From NCBI GenBank assembly GCA_016294075.1, contig JAEDCQ010000004.1, forward strand, positions 1 to 64,000: 64,000 bases of DNA, given 5' to 3'. Position 1 is the stretch's first letter; each line of letters opens with the position of its first letter. The position numbers were made by a program, and so were the translations under genes. Under the pieces are notes generated by a model that did no database searches, was not told the DNA's origin, and saw only the letters and a list, made by a program, of their open reading frames with translations. Source of the stretch: Lachnospiraceae bacterium. Lineage in GTDB: Bacteria; Bacillota; Clostridia; Lachnospirales; Lachnospiraceae. Below, one piece after another: positions 24,776 to 33,707 of this stretch.

Positions 24776-26938
24776 TTACAAATGCAGTACACGCTCTTTG
24801 ATTTCCTGTGTTCTTCCCTGATTCCAGAACTGGGTTCCGATATAACCGCAGGTTCTTCTTGCTACATTCATTTTGTCCTGATCCTTATTTCCGCAGTTAG
24901 GGCATTCCCAAATTAATTTACCGTTTTCATCCGTAACAATATGAATTTCTCCCGTATAACCGCATTCCATGCAGTAATCACTCTTTGTATTCAACTCAGC
25001 ATACATGATGTTATCGTAAATATACTGCATAACGGAAATAACCGCATCCAGATTATCCTGCATATTCGGCACCTCTACATAGCTGATTGCACCACCCGGT
25101 GATAACTCCTGGAACTGTGCCTCAAATTTAAGTTTTTCAAATGCATCTATTTTTTCCGTAACATGCACGTGATAGCTGTTGGTTATATAATTACGGTCTG
25201 TAACGCCTTCAATAATACCAAAACGCTTCTGTAAACATTTAGCAAACTTATAGGTAGTGGATTCCAAAGGTGTTCCATATAGACTGAAATCAATATTTTC
25301 TTTTTCTTTCCATCTTGCACAAGCCTCATTCAAACGGCGCATTACCTGCAGGGCAAATTCTGTTCCGTTAGGATCGGTATGTGATACTCCTTTCATATAA
25401 CGGGTACATTCACAAAGTCCAGCGTATCCCAGCGAAATCGTAGAATATCCGTTAAATAATAATTTATCAATCGTCTCACCCTTTTTAAGTCTTGCGAGTG
25501 CACCGTTCTGCCATAAAATCGGCGCAACATCGGAACGGGTTCCTTTCAAACGGTTATGACGATGCATCAATGCCCGGTAACAAAGCTCCAATCTCTCATC
25601 CAGGATTTCCCAGAATTTGTCCATGTTTTTACCTGAAGAACATGCTACATCTACTAAATTTAATGTTACAACCCCCTGATTAAAACGACCGTAGAATTTT
25701 TCCTTTCCGTTTTCATCATGATATACTGTCAGGAAAGAACGGCATCCCATACACGGATAACAATACCCCTGTTTAAGCTGATGCATAATCTTTTCTGAGA
25801 TATAATCGGGAACCATACGTTTTGCTGTACATTTTGCGGCAAGCTTCGTTAATTCAAAATATTTTGAGCCTTCCTTTATATTATCCTCTTCCAATACATA
25901 AATCAGCTTCGGAAATGCAGGTGTAATATAAACACCCTTTTCATTCTTTACGCCACGGATACGAAGATTCAATGTCTCTTCTATTACCATCGCAAGGTCC
26001 TCTTTCAGCGGACCATCTTCTACTTCATTTAAATACATAAACACGGTAATAAACGGTGCCTGTCCGTTTGTTGTCATCAGTGTGGTAACCTGATACTGGA
26101 TAATCTGGACACCCTGTCTTACTTCATTCCGCACACGTTTTTCTACAATACGACTAATGGTTTCCTCTGTCGGAACCACACCGGCTTCTTCTAATTCCGC
26201 GCATACCTCCTTGCGGATTTTCTGTCTGCTGACATCAACAAAAGGAGCCAGATGTGAAAGAGAAATACTCTGCCCGCCATACTGGGAGCTCGCAATCTGT
26301 GCAATTGCCTGTGTTGCAATATTACATGCAGTCGAAAAGCTCTTTGGCGTCTCAATCATAGTCTCACTGATAACCGTTCCGTTCTGCAGCATATCCTCCA
26401 GATTCACAAGACAGCAATTATGCATATGCTGTGCAAAATAATCAGCATCATGAAAATGAATAATCCCTTTTTCATGCGCTTCCACAATATCAGGAGTCAA
26501 AAGAAAACGCTTCGTAATATCCTTGCTGACCTCTCCTGCCATGTAATCTCTTTGAACACTGTTTACTGTCGGATTTTTATTGGAATTTTCCTGTTTTACT
26601 TCCTCATTATTGCACTCTAAAAGACTTAAAATCTGTTCATCCGTAGAATTGGATTTACGAACAAGCGCACGACGAAAACGATACGTGATATAATTATGTG
26701 CTACTTTAAATGCACGCATGCTCATAATCTGATTTTCAACCATATCCTGTACTTCTTCCACGCTCGGAGAGTGCTTCAGATTTTCACACTCTTCCACAAC
26801 ATCCTCCACAATACGGCTGATATACTTTTCATTCAATCTGTCCACCAACGGCACACTGTTATTTGCCTTACGGATTGCTTCCTCAATTTTCTGTGGATTA
26901 AAATCATCCTCCACACCGCTTCTTCTGATAATCTTCAA
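24776..26938 (-). CDS. nrdD: Anaerobic ribonucleoside-triphosphate reductase, TTG start
   Basis: NrdD reduces ribonucleoside triphosphates to dNTPs without oxygen. The 720-residue protein has an N-terminal ATP-cone (residues 1-90) for allosteric control, a large catalytic barrel (IIHFHDADYFAQHMHNCCL), a C-terminal zinc site (CMECGYTGEI, CPNCGN) and the glycyl-radical loop RRTCGYIG near the end. The start codon is TTG at 26936-26938, preceded by GGAAGGTGG with good spacing. Two tandem A/T-rich repeats upstream resemble NrdR boxes. Confidence 0.97.
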   Translation of the reverse strand: MKIIRRSGVEDDFNPQKIEEAIRKANNSVPLVDRLNEKYISRIVEDVVEECENLKHSPSVEEVQDMVENQIMSMRAFKVAHNYITYRFRRALVRKSNSTDEQILSLLECNNEEVKQENSNKNPTVNSVQRDYMAGEVSKDITKRFLLTPDIVEAHEKGIIHFHDADYFAQHMHNCCLVNLEDMLQNGTVISETMIETPKSFSTACNIATQAIAQIASSQYGGQSISLSHLAPFVDVSRQKIRKEVCAELEEAGVVPTEETISRIVEKRVRNEVRQGVQIIQYQVTTLMTTNGQAPFITVFMYLNEVEDGPLKEDLAMVIEETLNLRIRGVKNEKGVYITPAFPKLIYVLEEDNIKEGSKYFELTKLAAKCTAKRMVPDYISEKIMHQLKQGYCYPCMGCRSFLTVYHDENGKEKFYGRFNQGVVTLNLVDVACSSGKNMDKFWEILDERLELCYRALMHRHNRLKGTRSDVAPILWQNGALARLKKGETIDKLLFNGYSTISLGYAGLCECTRYMKGVSHTDPNGTEFALQVMRRLNEACARWKEKENIDFSLYGTPLESTTYKFAKCLQKRFGIIEGVTDRNYITNSYHVHVTEKIDAFEKLKFEAQFQELSPGGAISYVEVPNMQDNLDAVISVMQYIYDNIMYAELNTKSDYCMECGYTGEIHIVTDENGKLIWECPNCGNKDQDKMNVARRTCGYIGTQFWNQGRTQEIKERVLHL

Positions 26939-27283
26939 CTTTTCAAACCACCTTCCAAATACTATACCCCATAACTGCCCGTAGATTTTCGTATAAAAAT
27001 CCTGCGTAATATTATTTTACAACATCTTGTATGAAAGTCAATATGAAGAACTATATTTTGTACGTATATTTTGTATATATATTTTATAAAACATTCTGCT
27101 GTATTTGTATTATTTGTTTAGTGGGGAATCTTTATGAATATTTTATATCCGCATGAAGAAAATAATGATATAATGATAAAAACACAAAATATGAAAAACA
27201 GAAAATGATAAAACAGACAGCCGGATATTCTTACCGCATACCGTATTATGAATGACAAACAGATAAAGAAAGGAGTTCTTATT
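26939..27283. promoter_or_regulatory. Divergent control region nrdD / trxA
   Basis: Toward nrdD, TTGACT (27036-27041) and TAAAAT (27014-27019) are 16 bp apart. Just upstream lie two direct copies of ACAAAATATA on the minus strand (27052-27061 and 27065-27074; period 13) that resemble NrdR boxes. Toward trxA there is an extended -10 TGATATAAT (TATAAT at 27169-27174) with no good -35. The rest is AT-rich without a gene. Confidence 0.6.
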
Positions 27284-27595
27284 ATGGCAGAAATTATTCT
27301 TACCCAGGCAAATTTTGAAGATGAGGTTTTACAGTCCGATATACCTGTATTAGTAGACTTCTGGGCAGGCTGGTGCGGCCCCTGTAAAATGCTTGCTCCG
27401 ACTATTGCTCAGCTCGCCGAAGAATACGACGGCAAAGTAAAGGTCGGAAAGGTAAATGTTGACGAACAGCCCTCTCTTGCTGCAAAATATGGTGTAGCAA
27501 GTATTCCAACCGTAATTTTATATAAAAACGGACAAGCAGCTTCAAAATCAGTCGGTTTTGTACCCAAAGCCCAGCTTGAAGATATGCTGAAATAG
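27284..27595 (+). CDS. trxA: Thioredoxin
   Basis: A 103-residue thioredoxin with the redox motif WAGWCGPCKML and the cis-proline segment VASIPTVILY. It reduces protein disulfides and can supply electrons to reductases. Start 27284 has AAAGGAG eight bases upstream; the ATG at 27248 has none. It is transcribed away from nrdD and convergent with tpiA across a symmetrical terminator. Confidence 0.96.
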   Translation: MAEIILTQANFEDEVLQSDIPVLVDFWAGWCGPCKMLAPTIAQLAEEYDGKVKVGKVNVDEQPSLAAKYGVASIPTVILYKNGQAASKSVGFVPKAQLEDMLK

Positions 27596-27605
27596 AGGAA
27601 AATAT

Positions 27606-27640
27606 AAAACCGGTGTGCGAAGTCTCCGCACACCGGTTTT
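27606..27640. terminator. Bidirectional terminator between trxA and tpiA
   Basis: AAAACCGGTGTGCG (27606-27619) pairs with CGCACACCGGTTTT (27627-27640), a 14-bp perfect stem with A and T runs on each side, so it can stop both convergent genes. Confidence 0.92.
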
Positions 27641-27644
27641 ATTA

Positions 27645-28391
27645 TTAGTAATTAACGATTTTACCGAAATCTGCTTTTAAGCTTGCGCCGCCGACAAGAC
27701 CTCCGTCGATATCCGGCTGAGCAAATAATTCTGCTGCATTTCCTGCATTTACAGAACCGCCGTACTGGATACGAACTGCTTCTGCAGTAGCTGCATCATA
27801 CATCTCAGCGATGCAGTCACGCACACCCTTACATACTTCCTGAGCCTGCTCTGTAGTAGCTGTTTTGCCTGTTCCGATAGCCCAGATTGGTTCATAAGCG
27901 ATAACCATTTTCTTAACCTGATCTGCTGTAATTCCAACTAAATCAGATTTAATCTGAAGTCTGATCCAATCCATGGTAACGCCCATTTCTCTCTGCTCTA
28001 ATGTTTCACCACAGCAAAGAATCGGTGTAAGGCCTGCTTCAAATGCTTTCTTTACTTTTTTGTTTAATAATGCATCATCTTCCTTGAAGTAATCACGTCT
28101 CTCTGAATGACCGATGATTACATACTTAACACCGGCATCAACTAACATTTCTGCTGAGATTTCACCTGTGTAAGCGCCCTTTTCTTCAAAGTACATATTT
28201 TCAGCACCAACTTCAACGTTTGTACCTTTAACTGCTTCTACTACAGGAACAATGTCAATTGCAGGCACGCAATATACCACATCAACACTGTCAGATTTTA
28301 CTAAATCTTTTAATTCTGCACATAATGCTACTGCCTGGCTTGGAGTCATGTTCATCTTCCAGTTGCCGGCTACAATTTTTCTTCTTGCCAT
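27645..28391 (-). CDS. tpiA: Triosephosphate isomerase
   Basis: TpiA interconverts dihydroxyacetone phosphate and glyceraldehyde 3-phosphate. The 248-residue protein has the NWKMNMT start, the catalytic His segment YVIIGHSERR, catalytic Glu in IAYEPIWAIGTGKTAT, and the phosphate-binding IQYGGSVNAGN. It ends the gap-pgk-tpiA cluster. The 139 bp separating it from pgk hold a duplicated pgk tail and a strong hairpin. Confidence 0.98.
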   Translation of the reverse strand: MARRKIVAGNWKMNMTPSQAVALCAELKDLVKSDSVDVVYCVPAIDIVPVVEAVKGTNVEVGAENMYFEEKGAYTGEISAEMLVDAGVKYVIIGHSERRDYFKEDDALLNKKVKKAFEAGLTPILCCGETLEQREMGVTMDWIRLQIKSDLVGITADQVKKMVIAYEPIWAIGTGKTATTEQAQEVCKGVRDCIAEMYDAATAEAVRIQYGGSVNAGNAAELFAQPDIDGGLVGGASLKADFGKIVNY

Positions 28392-28439
28392 TTTACTATT
28401 CTCCTAAAATAATTTTATATTACAAATAACTTAGTCTTT

Positions 28440-28466
28440 CTAAGGCGGTGTGTTTCACCGCCTTAG
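28440..28466 (-). other. Strong hairpin between pgk and tpiA
   Basis: CTAAGGCGGTG and CACCGCCTTAG form an 11-bp perfect stem with a 5-nt loop. No T run follows on the minus strand, so it is probably not a terminator. It may protect the 3' end of a processed pgk mRNA or mark a processing site. Confidence 0.6.
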
Positions 28467-28482
28467 AAGGACTTTATTTGTT

Positions 28483-28567
28483 TTTGTCCGCTGCTACTAC
28501 ACCAGGAAGTTCCGAGGAACTTCTTTTCTCTTATTTGTCGTCCGCTGCTACTACACCAGGAAGTTCC
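28483..28567 (-). repeat. Duplicated pgk 3' end with an inverted 8-mer
   Basis: The last 28 bp of pgk coding sequence (28540-28567) recurs exactly at 28486-28513, past the stop codon, with a 26-bp spacer. The spacer's end plus the start of the copy make GAAGTTCC-GA-GGAACTTC (28506-28523). The same architecture follows gap. The copy even retains a following TAA, reading ELPGVVAADKNK-stop. Confidence 0.85.
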
Positions 28568-29754
28568 TTTCCTTCCAAGAACTCCAATGAAGCGCCGCCG
28601 CCTGTAGAAATATGAGACATCTTATCAGCAAAACCTAACTGATTAACTGCTGCTGCTGAATCACCACCACCGATAATGGTTGTTGCATCTGTTTCTGCCA
28701 AGGATTTTGCTACTGCGATAGTACCCTTTGCAAGTGTAGGGTTCTCAAATACACCCATGGGGCCGTTCCAAACAACTGTCTTAGCAGACTTAACAGCATC
28801 TGCATAAAGCTCTGCTGTTTTTGTTCCGATATCAAGACCTTCCATATCTGCGGGAATCTTGTCAGCATCAACTACTTTTACTTCGATTTCAGCATCAATA
28901 GGATTCGGGAAACCTGCTGCAACTGTTGTATCGATAGGAAGTAATAATTTCTTACCCATAGCTTCAGCTTTAGCCATCATTTCTTTACAATAATCAATCT
29001 TCTCATCATCTACTAATGAGTTGCCGATTTCGTATCCTTTTGCTTTTAAGAATGTGAATGCCATACCACCACCGATGATAAGAGTATCACATTTTTCAAT
29101 CAGGTTGTTGATAACATTTAACTTATCAGCTACTTTTGCACCACCTAGGATAGCAACAAAAGGTCTTACAGGATTTTCAACTGCATTTCCTAAGAAGTCG
29201 ATTTCTTTCTGCATTAAGTAACCAACTGCACATTCGCCGCCTTTAGCACGAACAACATCTGTAACACCGGCTACAGAAGCATGTGCTCTGTGTGAAGAAC
29301 CAAATGCGTCACATACATATACATCACAAAGATCTGCTAATTCCTTAGAGAATTCTTCACCATTCTTTGTTTCTTCTTTTCCACGGAAACGTGTATTCTG
29401 AAGTAATACAACATCTCCTTCTTTCATAGCTGCAACTGCTGCTGTAGCTGCTTCACCTGTAACATTATAATCTGCAACAAAGTTTACCTCTTTACCTAAC
29501 TTTTCAGAAAGTCTCTTAGCAACAGGTGCTAAAGATTCTTTTTCATTTGGTCCTTCTTTTACTTTTCCTAAATGTGAGCAAAGAATAACCTTTCCACCGT
29601 CGTTTAATAATTTCTGGATTGTAGGAAGAGCTGCATTGATACGTGTTTCATCTGTGATAACACCATCTTTTAAAGGTACGTTAAAATCGCATCTTACTAA
29701 AACGCGTTTTCCGGCTACGTTGATATCATCAACTGTTTTTTTGTTTAATGACAT
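28531..29754 (-). CDS. pgk: Phosphoglycerate kinase
   Basis: Pgk makes ATP and 3-phosphoglycerate from 1,3-bisphosphoglycerate. The 407-residue protein has VLVRCDFNVPLKDG, substrate segments SHLGK and NTRFRGKEE, and the nucleotide-binding GGGDSAAAVNQ. Length is slightly above the usual 395. It starts 30 bp after the gap terminator hairpin without a visible promoter of its own, so it depends on read-through or an unseen promoter. Its 3' end is duplicated in the spacer before tpiA. Confidence 0.98.
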   Translation of the reverse strand: MSLNKKTVDDINVAGKRVLVRCDFNVPLKDGVITDETRINAALPTIQKLLNDGGKVILCSHLGKVKEGPNEKESLAPVAKRLSEKLGKEVNFVADYNVTGEAATAAVAAMKEGDVVLLQNTRFRGKEETKNGEEFSKELADLCDVYVCDAFGSSHRAHASVAGVTDVVRAKGGECAVGYLMQKEIDFLGNAVENPVRPFVAILGGAKVADKLNVINNLIEKCDTLIIGGGMAFTFLKAKGYEIGNSLVDDEKIDYCKEMMAKAEAMGKKLLLPIDTTVAAGFPNPIDAEIEVKVVDADKIPADMEGLDIGTKTAELYADAVKSAKTVVWNGPMGVFENPTLAKGTIAVAKSLAETDATTIIGGGDSAAAVNQLGFADKMSHISTGGGASLEFLEGKELPGVVAADDK

Positions 29755-29783
29755 GATTAATGCCTCCTTATATTATTAATGAT

Positions 29784-29814
29784 AAAAAAGGTCCGGCCCA
29801 TAAGACCGGACCTT
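29784..29814 (-). terminator. Terminator-like hairpin after gap
   Basis: AAGGTCCGG (29788-29796) pairs with CCGGACCTT (29806-29814), followed on the minus strand by TTTTTT. As it lies only 30 bp before pgk, it probably acts as a partial terminator setting the gap/pgk ratio. Confidence 0.85.
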
Positions 29815-29851
29815 AATAGGTCTACACCAAACTCCGAGAAGCTAATTAAGC

Positions 29852-29929
29852 TAATTCAGAGAAGTATTTGATTGTTCGAGAACAATCCACTTACAAACTA
29901 TTTTAATTCAGAGAAGTATTTGATTGTTC
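29852..29929 (-). repeat. Duplicated gap 3' end with an inverted 8-mer
   Basis: The last 26 bp near the gap end (29904-29929) recur exactly at 29852-29877 after a 26-bp spacer, and the junction forms GATTGTTC-GA-GAACAATC (29870-29887). This is the same design as after pgk. The copy reads KYFSELA-stop. Confidence 0.85.
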
Positions 29930-30899
29930 TTACCATCTGGCTTGTGTAAGAGTTCTCATTGTCATACCATGAAACTACCTGTACAAGGTTGTCTTCTCCA
30001 ACCATTGTCTGAGTAGCATCAAAGATAGAACCATATGTGCTTCCAACGATATCAGAAGAAACGATTTCATCTTCATTGTAACCGAATGATTCTGTAGCTG
30101 CTGCTTTCATAGCTGCATTGATTTCTTCTTTTGTAACAGATTTTTCAACTGTTGCAACTAAGATTGTTGTAGAACCTGTAGGTGTAGGAACACGCTGAGC
30201 AGATCCGATTAATTTTCCGTTTAATTCAGGAATAACTAAACCGATAGCTTTTGCAGCACCTGTAGAGTTAGGAACGATGTTAACAGCGCCTGCACGGCTT
30301 CTTCTTAAGTCACCCTTTCTCTGAGGTCCGTCAAGAATCATCTGATCACCTGTGTAAGCATGAATTGTGCTCATGATACCGGATTTGATTCCAGCTAAAT
30401 CATTTAAAGCCTTAGCCATAGGAGCTAAGCAGTTTGTTGTACAAGAAGCTGCAGAGATAATTGTATCTTCAGGCTTTAATGTTGTGTGGTTTACATTGTA
30501 TACGATAGTAGGAAGATCGTTTCCTGCAGGTGCAGAAATAACAACCTTACGAGCACCGGCATTGATATGAGCCTGCGCTTTATCTTTAGATGTATAGAAA
30601 CCTGTACACTCTAAAACAACGTCAACTTTTAATTCTCCCCAAGGAAGGTTGTTAGCGTCTGCTTCTTTGTAAATTGTGATAGTCTTTCCATCAACTGTGA
30701 TGCTGTCTTCACCTGCTACAACTGTATCAGCTTTCGCATATTTACCCTGTGAAGAGTCATACTTTAATAAATGTGCTAACATCTTAGGGCTTGTTAAGTC
30801 ATTGATTGCTACAACTTCATATCCCTCAGCACCAAACATCTGTCTGAATGCAAGACGACCGATACGGCCAAAACCATTGATTGCTACTCTTACTGCCAT
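29898..30899 (-). CDS. gap: Glyceraldehyde-3-phosphate dehydrogenase, type I
   Basis: The enzyme oxidises glyceraldehyde 3-phosphate with NAD and phosphate. The 333-residue protein has the Rossmann start VAINGFGRIGRLAFR, the active-site SAASCTTNCLAP with the catalytic Cys, and WYDNENSYTSQMV at the C-terminus. It is the first gene of gap-pgk-tpiA with a strong promoter and is probably highly expressed (biased codon choice). A hairpin terminator follows 84 bp downstream. Confidence 0.98.
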   Translation of the reverse strand: MAVRVAINGFGRIGRLAFRQMFGAEGYEVVAINDLTSPKMLAHLLKYDSSQGKYAKADTVVAGEDSITVDGKTITIYKEADANNLPWGELKVDVVLECTGFYTSKDKAQAHINAGARKVVISAPAGNDLPTIVYNVNHTTLKPEDTIISAASCTTNCLAPMAKALNDLAGIKSGIMSTIHAYTGDQMILDGPQRKGDLRRSRAGAVNIVPNSTGAAKAIGLVIPELNGKLIGSAQRVPTPTGSTTILVATVEKSVTKEEINAAMKAAATESFGYNEDEIVSSDIVGSTYGSIFDATQTMVGEDNLVQVVSWYDNENSYTSQMVRTIKYFSELK

Positions 30900-30984
30900 T
30901 TTTAAATCCTCCTAAAAATGAATTTATTATATTTTTTTGATTTTAAGCACAAAAGCTCAACCTCAAAATTTTTTCAGCGTCTCT

Positions 30985-31013
30985 ATTTTAACTGTTTTAT
31001 ATCTAAAATTCAA
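30985..31013 (-). promoter_or_regulatory. Promoter of gap
   Basis: TTGAAT (31008-31013) and TAAAAT (30985-30990) on the minus strand are 17 bp apart, about 85 bp before the gap start. The rest of the 30900-31242 gap is AT-rich; toward the phosphatase gene a TTGATT/TGTAAT pair near 31132-31155 is a weaker promoter candidate. Confidence 0.7.
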
Positions 31014-31242
31014 GTCGTTTATCAAAAAATGTTGGAAAAGCCCTTTATTTTTCGCACTTTCTTAAAATTTGCCCAAATTCTTTAAAATCCTTCCCCCTTT
31101 TTTGGTAATTTCATAGAGGTGTTGATTATCAGATTTGGTTTTTATTGTAATAAAGACATTATTATACCCCTGCTATCTTGCAGTTTTCTTTTATCTGGAA
31201 TAAACTAAAAACGTAGACTATAACGGAAAGGATTTTTTCTAT

Positions 31243-32061
31243 ATGCCAATCAAAGCAGACTATCATATACATTCATATTTTTCCGGTGACAGCAATGCCC
31301 CCATGGAACAGATGGTGCAGACAGCTATACAAAAGGGCCTTAGCCATCTTTGTTTTACAGAGCATATGGATTTTAATTTTCCTTATCAATCATTTGACAA
31401 ACCGGATATGTTTGTTGTAAATACCGACTCTTATTTATATGAGCTATTGACACTAAAAGAGAAATACCGTTCACAGATTGAATTACATTTCGGTATTGAA
31501 CTTGGCATGCAGCCGTCCGTTTTACGCGAAAACCTGATCTATTCTCGCTCCTATGAATTCGACTTCATTATTGCTTCTTCCCATCTGTGTAACGGCCGCG
31601 ATCCGTACTATCCGGATTTTTATGAAGGACGCTCTGAAGAAGAGGCATATCGTGAATATTTTACAAGTATTCTTGAAAGCATAAAATCCTTCCACAATTT
31701 TGATGTTTACGGTCATCTGGATTATGTGGTTCGCTATGGTCCCAATAAAGATAAAAACTATTCTTACGAAGCATATAAGGATATCCTTGATGCAATTCTT
31801 ATGCATCTGATTGAAAATGAAAAAGGAATTGAAATTAACACCGGTGGACTGTCAAAAGGCTTACAGGATGTGCATCCATGTACTTCCATTCTAAAACGTT
31901 ACCGCGAGCTTGGCGGGGAAATAATTACAATTGGTTCCGATTCCCATTCTCCCGAGAACTTAGGTGCTCATTTTGACAAAGCGGCTGAGATTCTGACAGC
32001 ATGCGATTTTAAATATTATTGTATATTCACAAACCGTGTTGCGGAATATTTCCGATTATAA
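31243..32061 (+). CDS. hisK: Histidinol-phosphatase, PHP family
   Basis: The 272-residue PHP-domain protein has the metal-binding motifs DYHIHSYFSGDS, FTEHMDF, FGIELGMQ, IIASSHLC, YGHLDYVVRYG and IGSDSHSPENLG, the pattern of histidinol phosphatases of the HisJ/HisK type, which dephosphorylate histidinol phosphate. No other his genes are in the window, so the substrate rests on family likeness. It stands alone, convergent with mnmA. Confidence 0.87.
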   Translation: MPIKADYHIHSYFSGDSNAPMEQMVQTAIQKGLSHLCFTEHMDFNFPYQSFDKPDMFVVNTDSYLYELLTLKEKYRSQIELHFGIELGMQPSVLRENLIYSRSYEFDFIIASSHLCNGRDPYYPDFYEGRSEEEAYREYFTSILESIKSFHNFDVYGHLDYVVRYGPNKDKNYSYEAYKDILDAILMHLIENEKGIEINTGGLSKGLQDVHPCTSILKRYRELGGEIITIGSDSHSPENLGAHFDKAAEILTACDFKYYCIFTNRVAEYFRL

Positions 32062-32125
32062 AAGCTTACATATTATTAGGGGCTTATGAAAAGCAATTTT
32101 CAGAGCAAAAATTTCCCTTTAAATT

Positions 32126-33205
32126 CTATTTCACAATCGTTCCGCCCCCGAGGATATATCCATCCTCGTAAAATACGACAGCCTGTCCGGGGGTCACTGC
32201 TCTGACAGGTTTATCGAATACACATCGCATTTTATCTTTATCAATTCGATACAGGGTGGCCATTTCCCCCTTGTGGCTGTAACGAATTTTTACGAGAGCG
32301 CGGTATGTGTGGGAAATGTCCTCAACTGCCATAAAATTTAGATGCTCACATATCAATTCGTTTGTAAAAACATCTTCATTTTCTCCGATTACTACTTCAT
32401 CCGTATCCGGACGTATTTGTGTCACAAATACAGGATGACCCATAGCAAGATTGAGCCCCTTTCTTTGTCCGATTGTATAGTGGGTTATCCCCTTGTGCTG
32501 ACCGAGAATAATTCCGTCCTTTGTGACAAAATTGCCTTTTTGATGAACCCTGCCTCCTGCCTCCTTCTCAATAAAGGAAGCATAATCATTATCCGGAATA
32601 AAGCAGATTTCCTGACTGTCCTTTTTATGTGCAACAGGCAGGCCTTCGCGAACGGCAATCTCCCGAATTTCCTCTTTACAATACTCGCCTACAGGCATCA
32701 GCGTTTTTGACAATTGCTCCTGTGTCAGATTATACAGTGCATACGTCTGGTCTTTTGTGGATGTGACAGATGTTTTTAACGAATAACGTCCGTTTGAAAG
32801 TCTGTCAATTCTTGCATAATGCCCGGTAGCGATATAGTCAGCGCCTAATGAAAGGCTTCTTTGCAAAAGACTTTCCCACTTTACAAACCGGTTACAGGCA
32901 ATGCATGGATTCGGAGTTCTTCCATGAAGATATTCCTCCACAAAATAATCCATGACATTTTCTTTAAATTCCTTTTTAAAATTCATTACATAATATGGAA
33001 TATCAAGCATCCCGGCAACACGTCTGGCATCATCAACGGCAGAAAGACCGCAACAGCCGCCGTTTGCTTCTATCTGCTCGTTTTTTTCATCCTGCCAAAT
33101 CTGCATCGTTACACCGATAACATCGTAGCCCTGCTGCTTTAAAAGAAAAGCAGCAACCGAAGAATCTACGCCTCCCGACATTCCAACAACAACTTTTTTC
33201 CCCAT
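32126..33205 (-). CDS. mnmA: tRNA-specific 2-thiouridylase
   Basis: MnmA adds sulfur to U34 of tRNA-Lys, Glu and Gln. The 359-residue protein has the P-loop GMSGGVDSSV, the first catalytic cysteine in TPNPCIACN, the second in DSQEICFIPD, and the tRNA-binding KDQTYAL segment. It follows iscU by 5 bp. In Firmicutes, the order cysteine desulfurase-IscU-MnmA is a sulfur relay module, and the desulfurase upstream probably supplies the persulfide. Confidence 0.98.
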   Translation of the reverse strand: MGKKVVVGMSGGVDSSVAAFLLKQQGYDVIGVTMQIWQDEKNEQIEANGGCCGLSAVDDARRVAGMLDIPYYVMNFKKEFKENVMDYFVEEYLHGRTPNPCIACNRFVKWESLLQRSLSLGADYIATGHYARIDRLSNGRYSLKTSVTSTKDQTYALYNLTQEQLSKTLMPVGEYCKEEIREIAVREGLPVAHKKDSQEICFIPDNDYASFIEKEAGGRVHQKGNFVTKDGIILGQHKGITHYTIGQRKGLNLAMGHPVFVTQIRPDTDEVVIGENEDVFTNELICEHLNFMAVEDISHTYRALVKIRYSHKGEMATLYRIDKDKMRCVFDKPVRAVTPGQAVVFYEDGYILGGGTIVK

Positions 33206-33210
33206 AACTT

Positions 33211-33654
33211 CTAGTATTCTTCCGCTTCCTCTTCTTCACCTTCATGAATATCAGATTTTGGCTTTTCTAACCCTTCAATCACAATACCGTTCTTCTCAGC
33301 ATAATCCCACAATGCCGCATGAATGGCTTCTTCTGCAAGCAACGAGCAGTGAACCTTTACCGGCGGAAGACCGTCGAGTGCTTCCATAACCGCTTTATTG
33401 GTAACCTCCATTGCTTCCTTTATTGTTTTTCCCTTAACAAGCTCTGTTGCCATACTGCTGGTTGCAACCGCTGCACCGCAGCCAAAGGTTTTAAATTTAC
33501 AATCGCGGATAATCTGATTTTCATCAATATCCAGATATATACGCATAATGTCACCGCATTTTGCATTACCGACTGTACCGACACCACTTGCGTTTTCTAT
33601 TTCTCCGACATTTCTTGGATTTTGAAAATGATCCATTACTTTTTCGCTGTACAT
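33211..33654 (-). CDS. iscU: Iron-sulfur cluster scaffold IscU/NifU-N
   Basis: A 147-residue scaffold with the start YSEKVMDHFQNPRNVGE and the three ligand cysteines in NAKCGD, FGCGAAVATSS and VHCSLLAEEA. It assembles clusters from sulfur delivered by the desulfurase encoded just upstream. The acidic tail (HEGEEEEAEEY) is unusual. The ATG at 33654 follows GAGG with good spacing; the longer start at 33666 lacks a site. Confidence 0.96.
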   Translation of the reverse strand: MYSEKVMDHFQNPRNVGEIENASGVGTVGNAKCGDIMRIYLDIDENQIIRDCKFKTFGCGAAVATSSMATELVKGKTIKEAMEVTNKAVMEALDGLPPVKVHCSLLAEEAIHAALWDYAEKNGIVIEGLEKPKSDIHEGEEEEAEEY

Positions 33655-33707
33655 ATTTCCTCGCATTCTGCCTGTCTTTTTTTGCTTACAGACAATATTT
33701 TATATAA

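Noticed and set aside
28486..28513. Integrase attachment site at the pgk 3' end
   Set aside because: Only 26 bp lies between the copies, there is no integrase beside it, and the gap copy has the same spacing, so an integrated element is not indicated.
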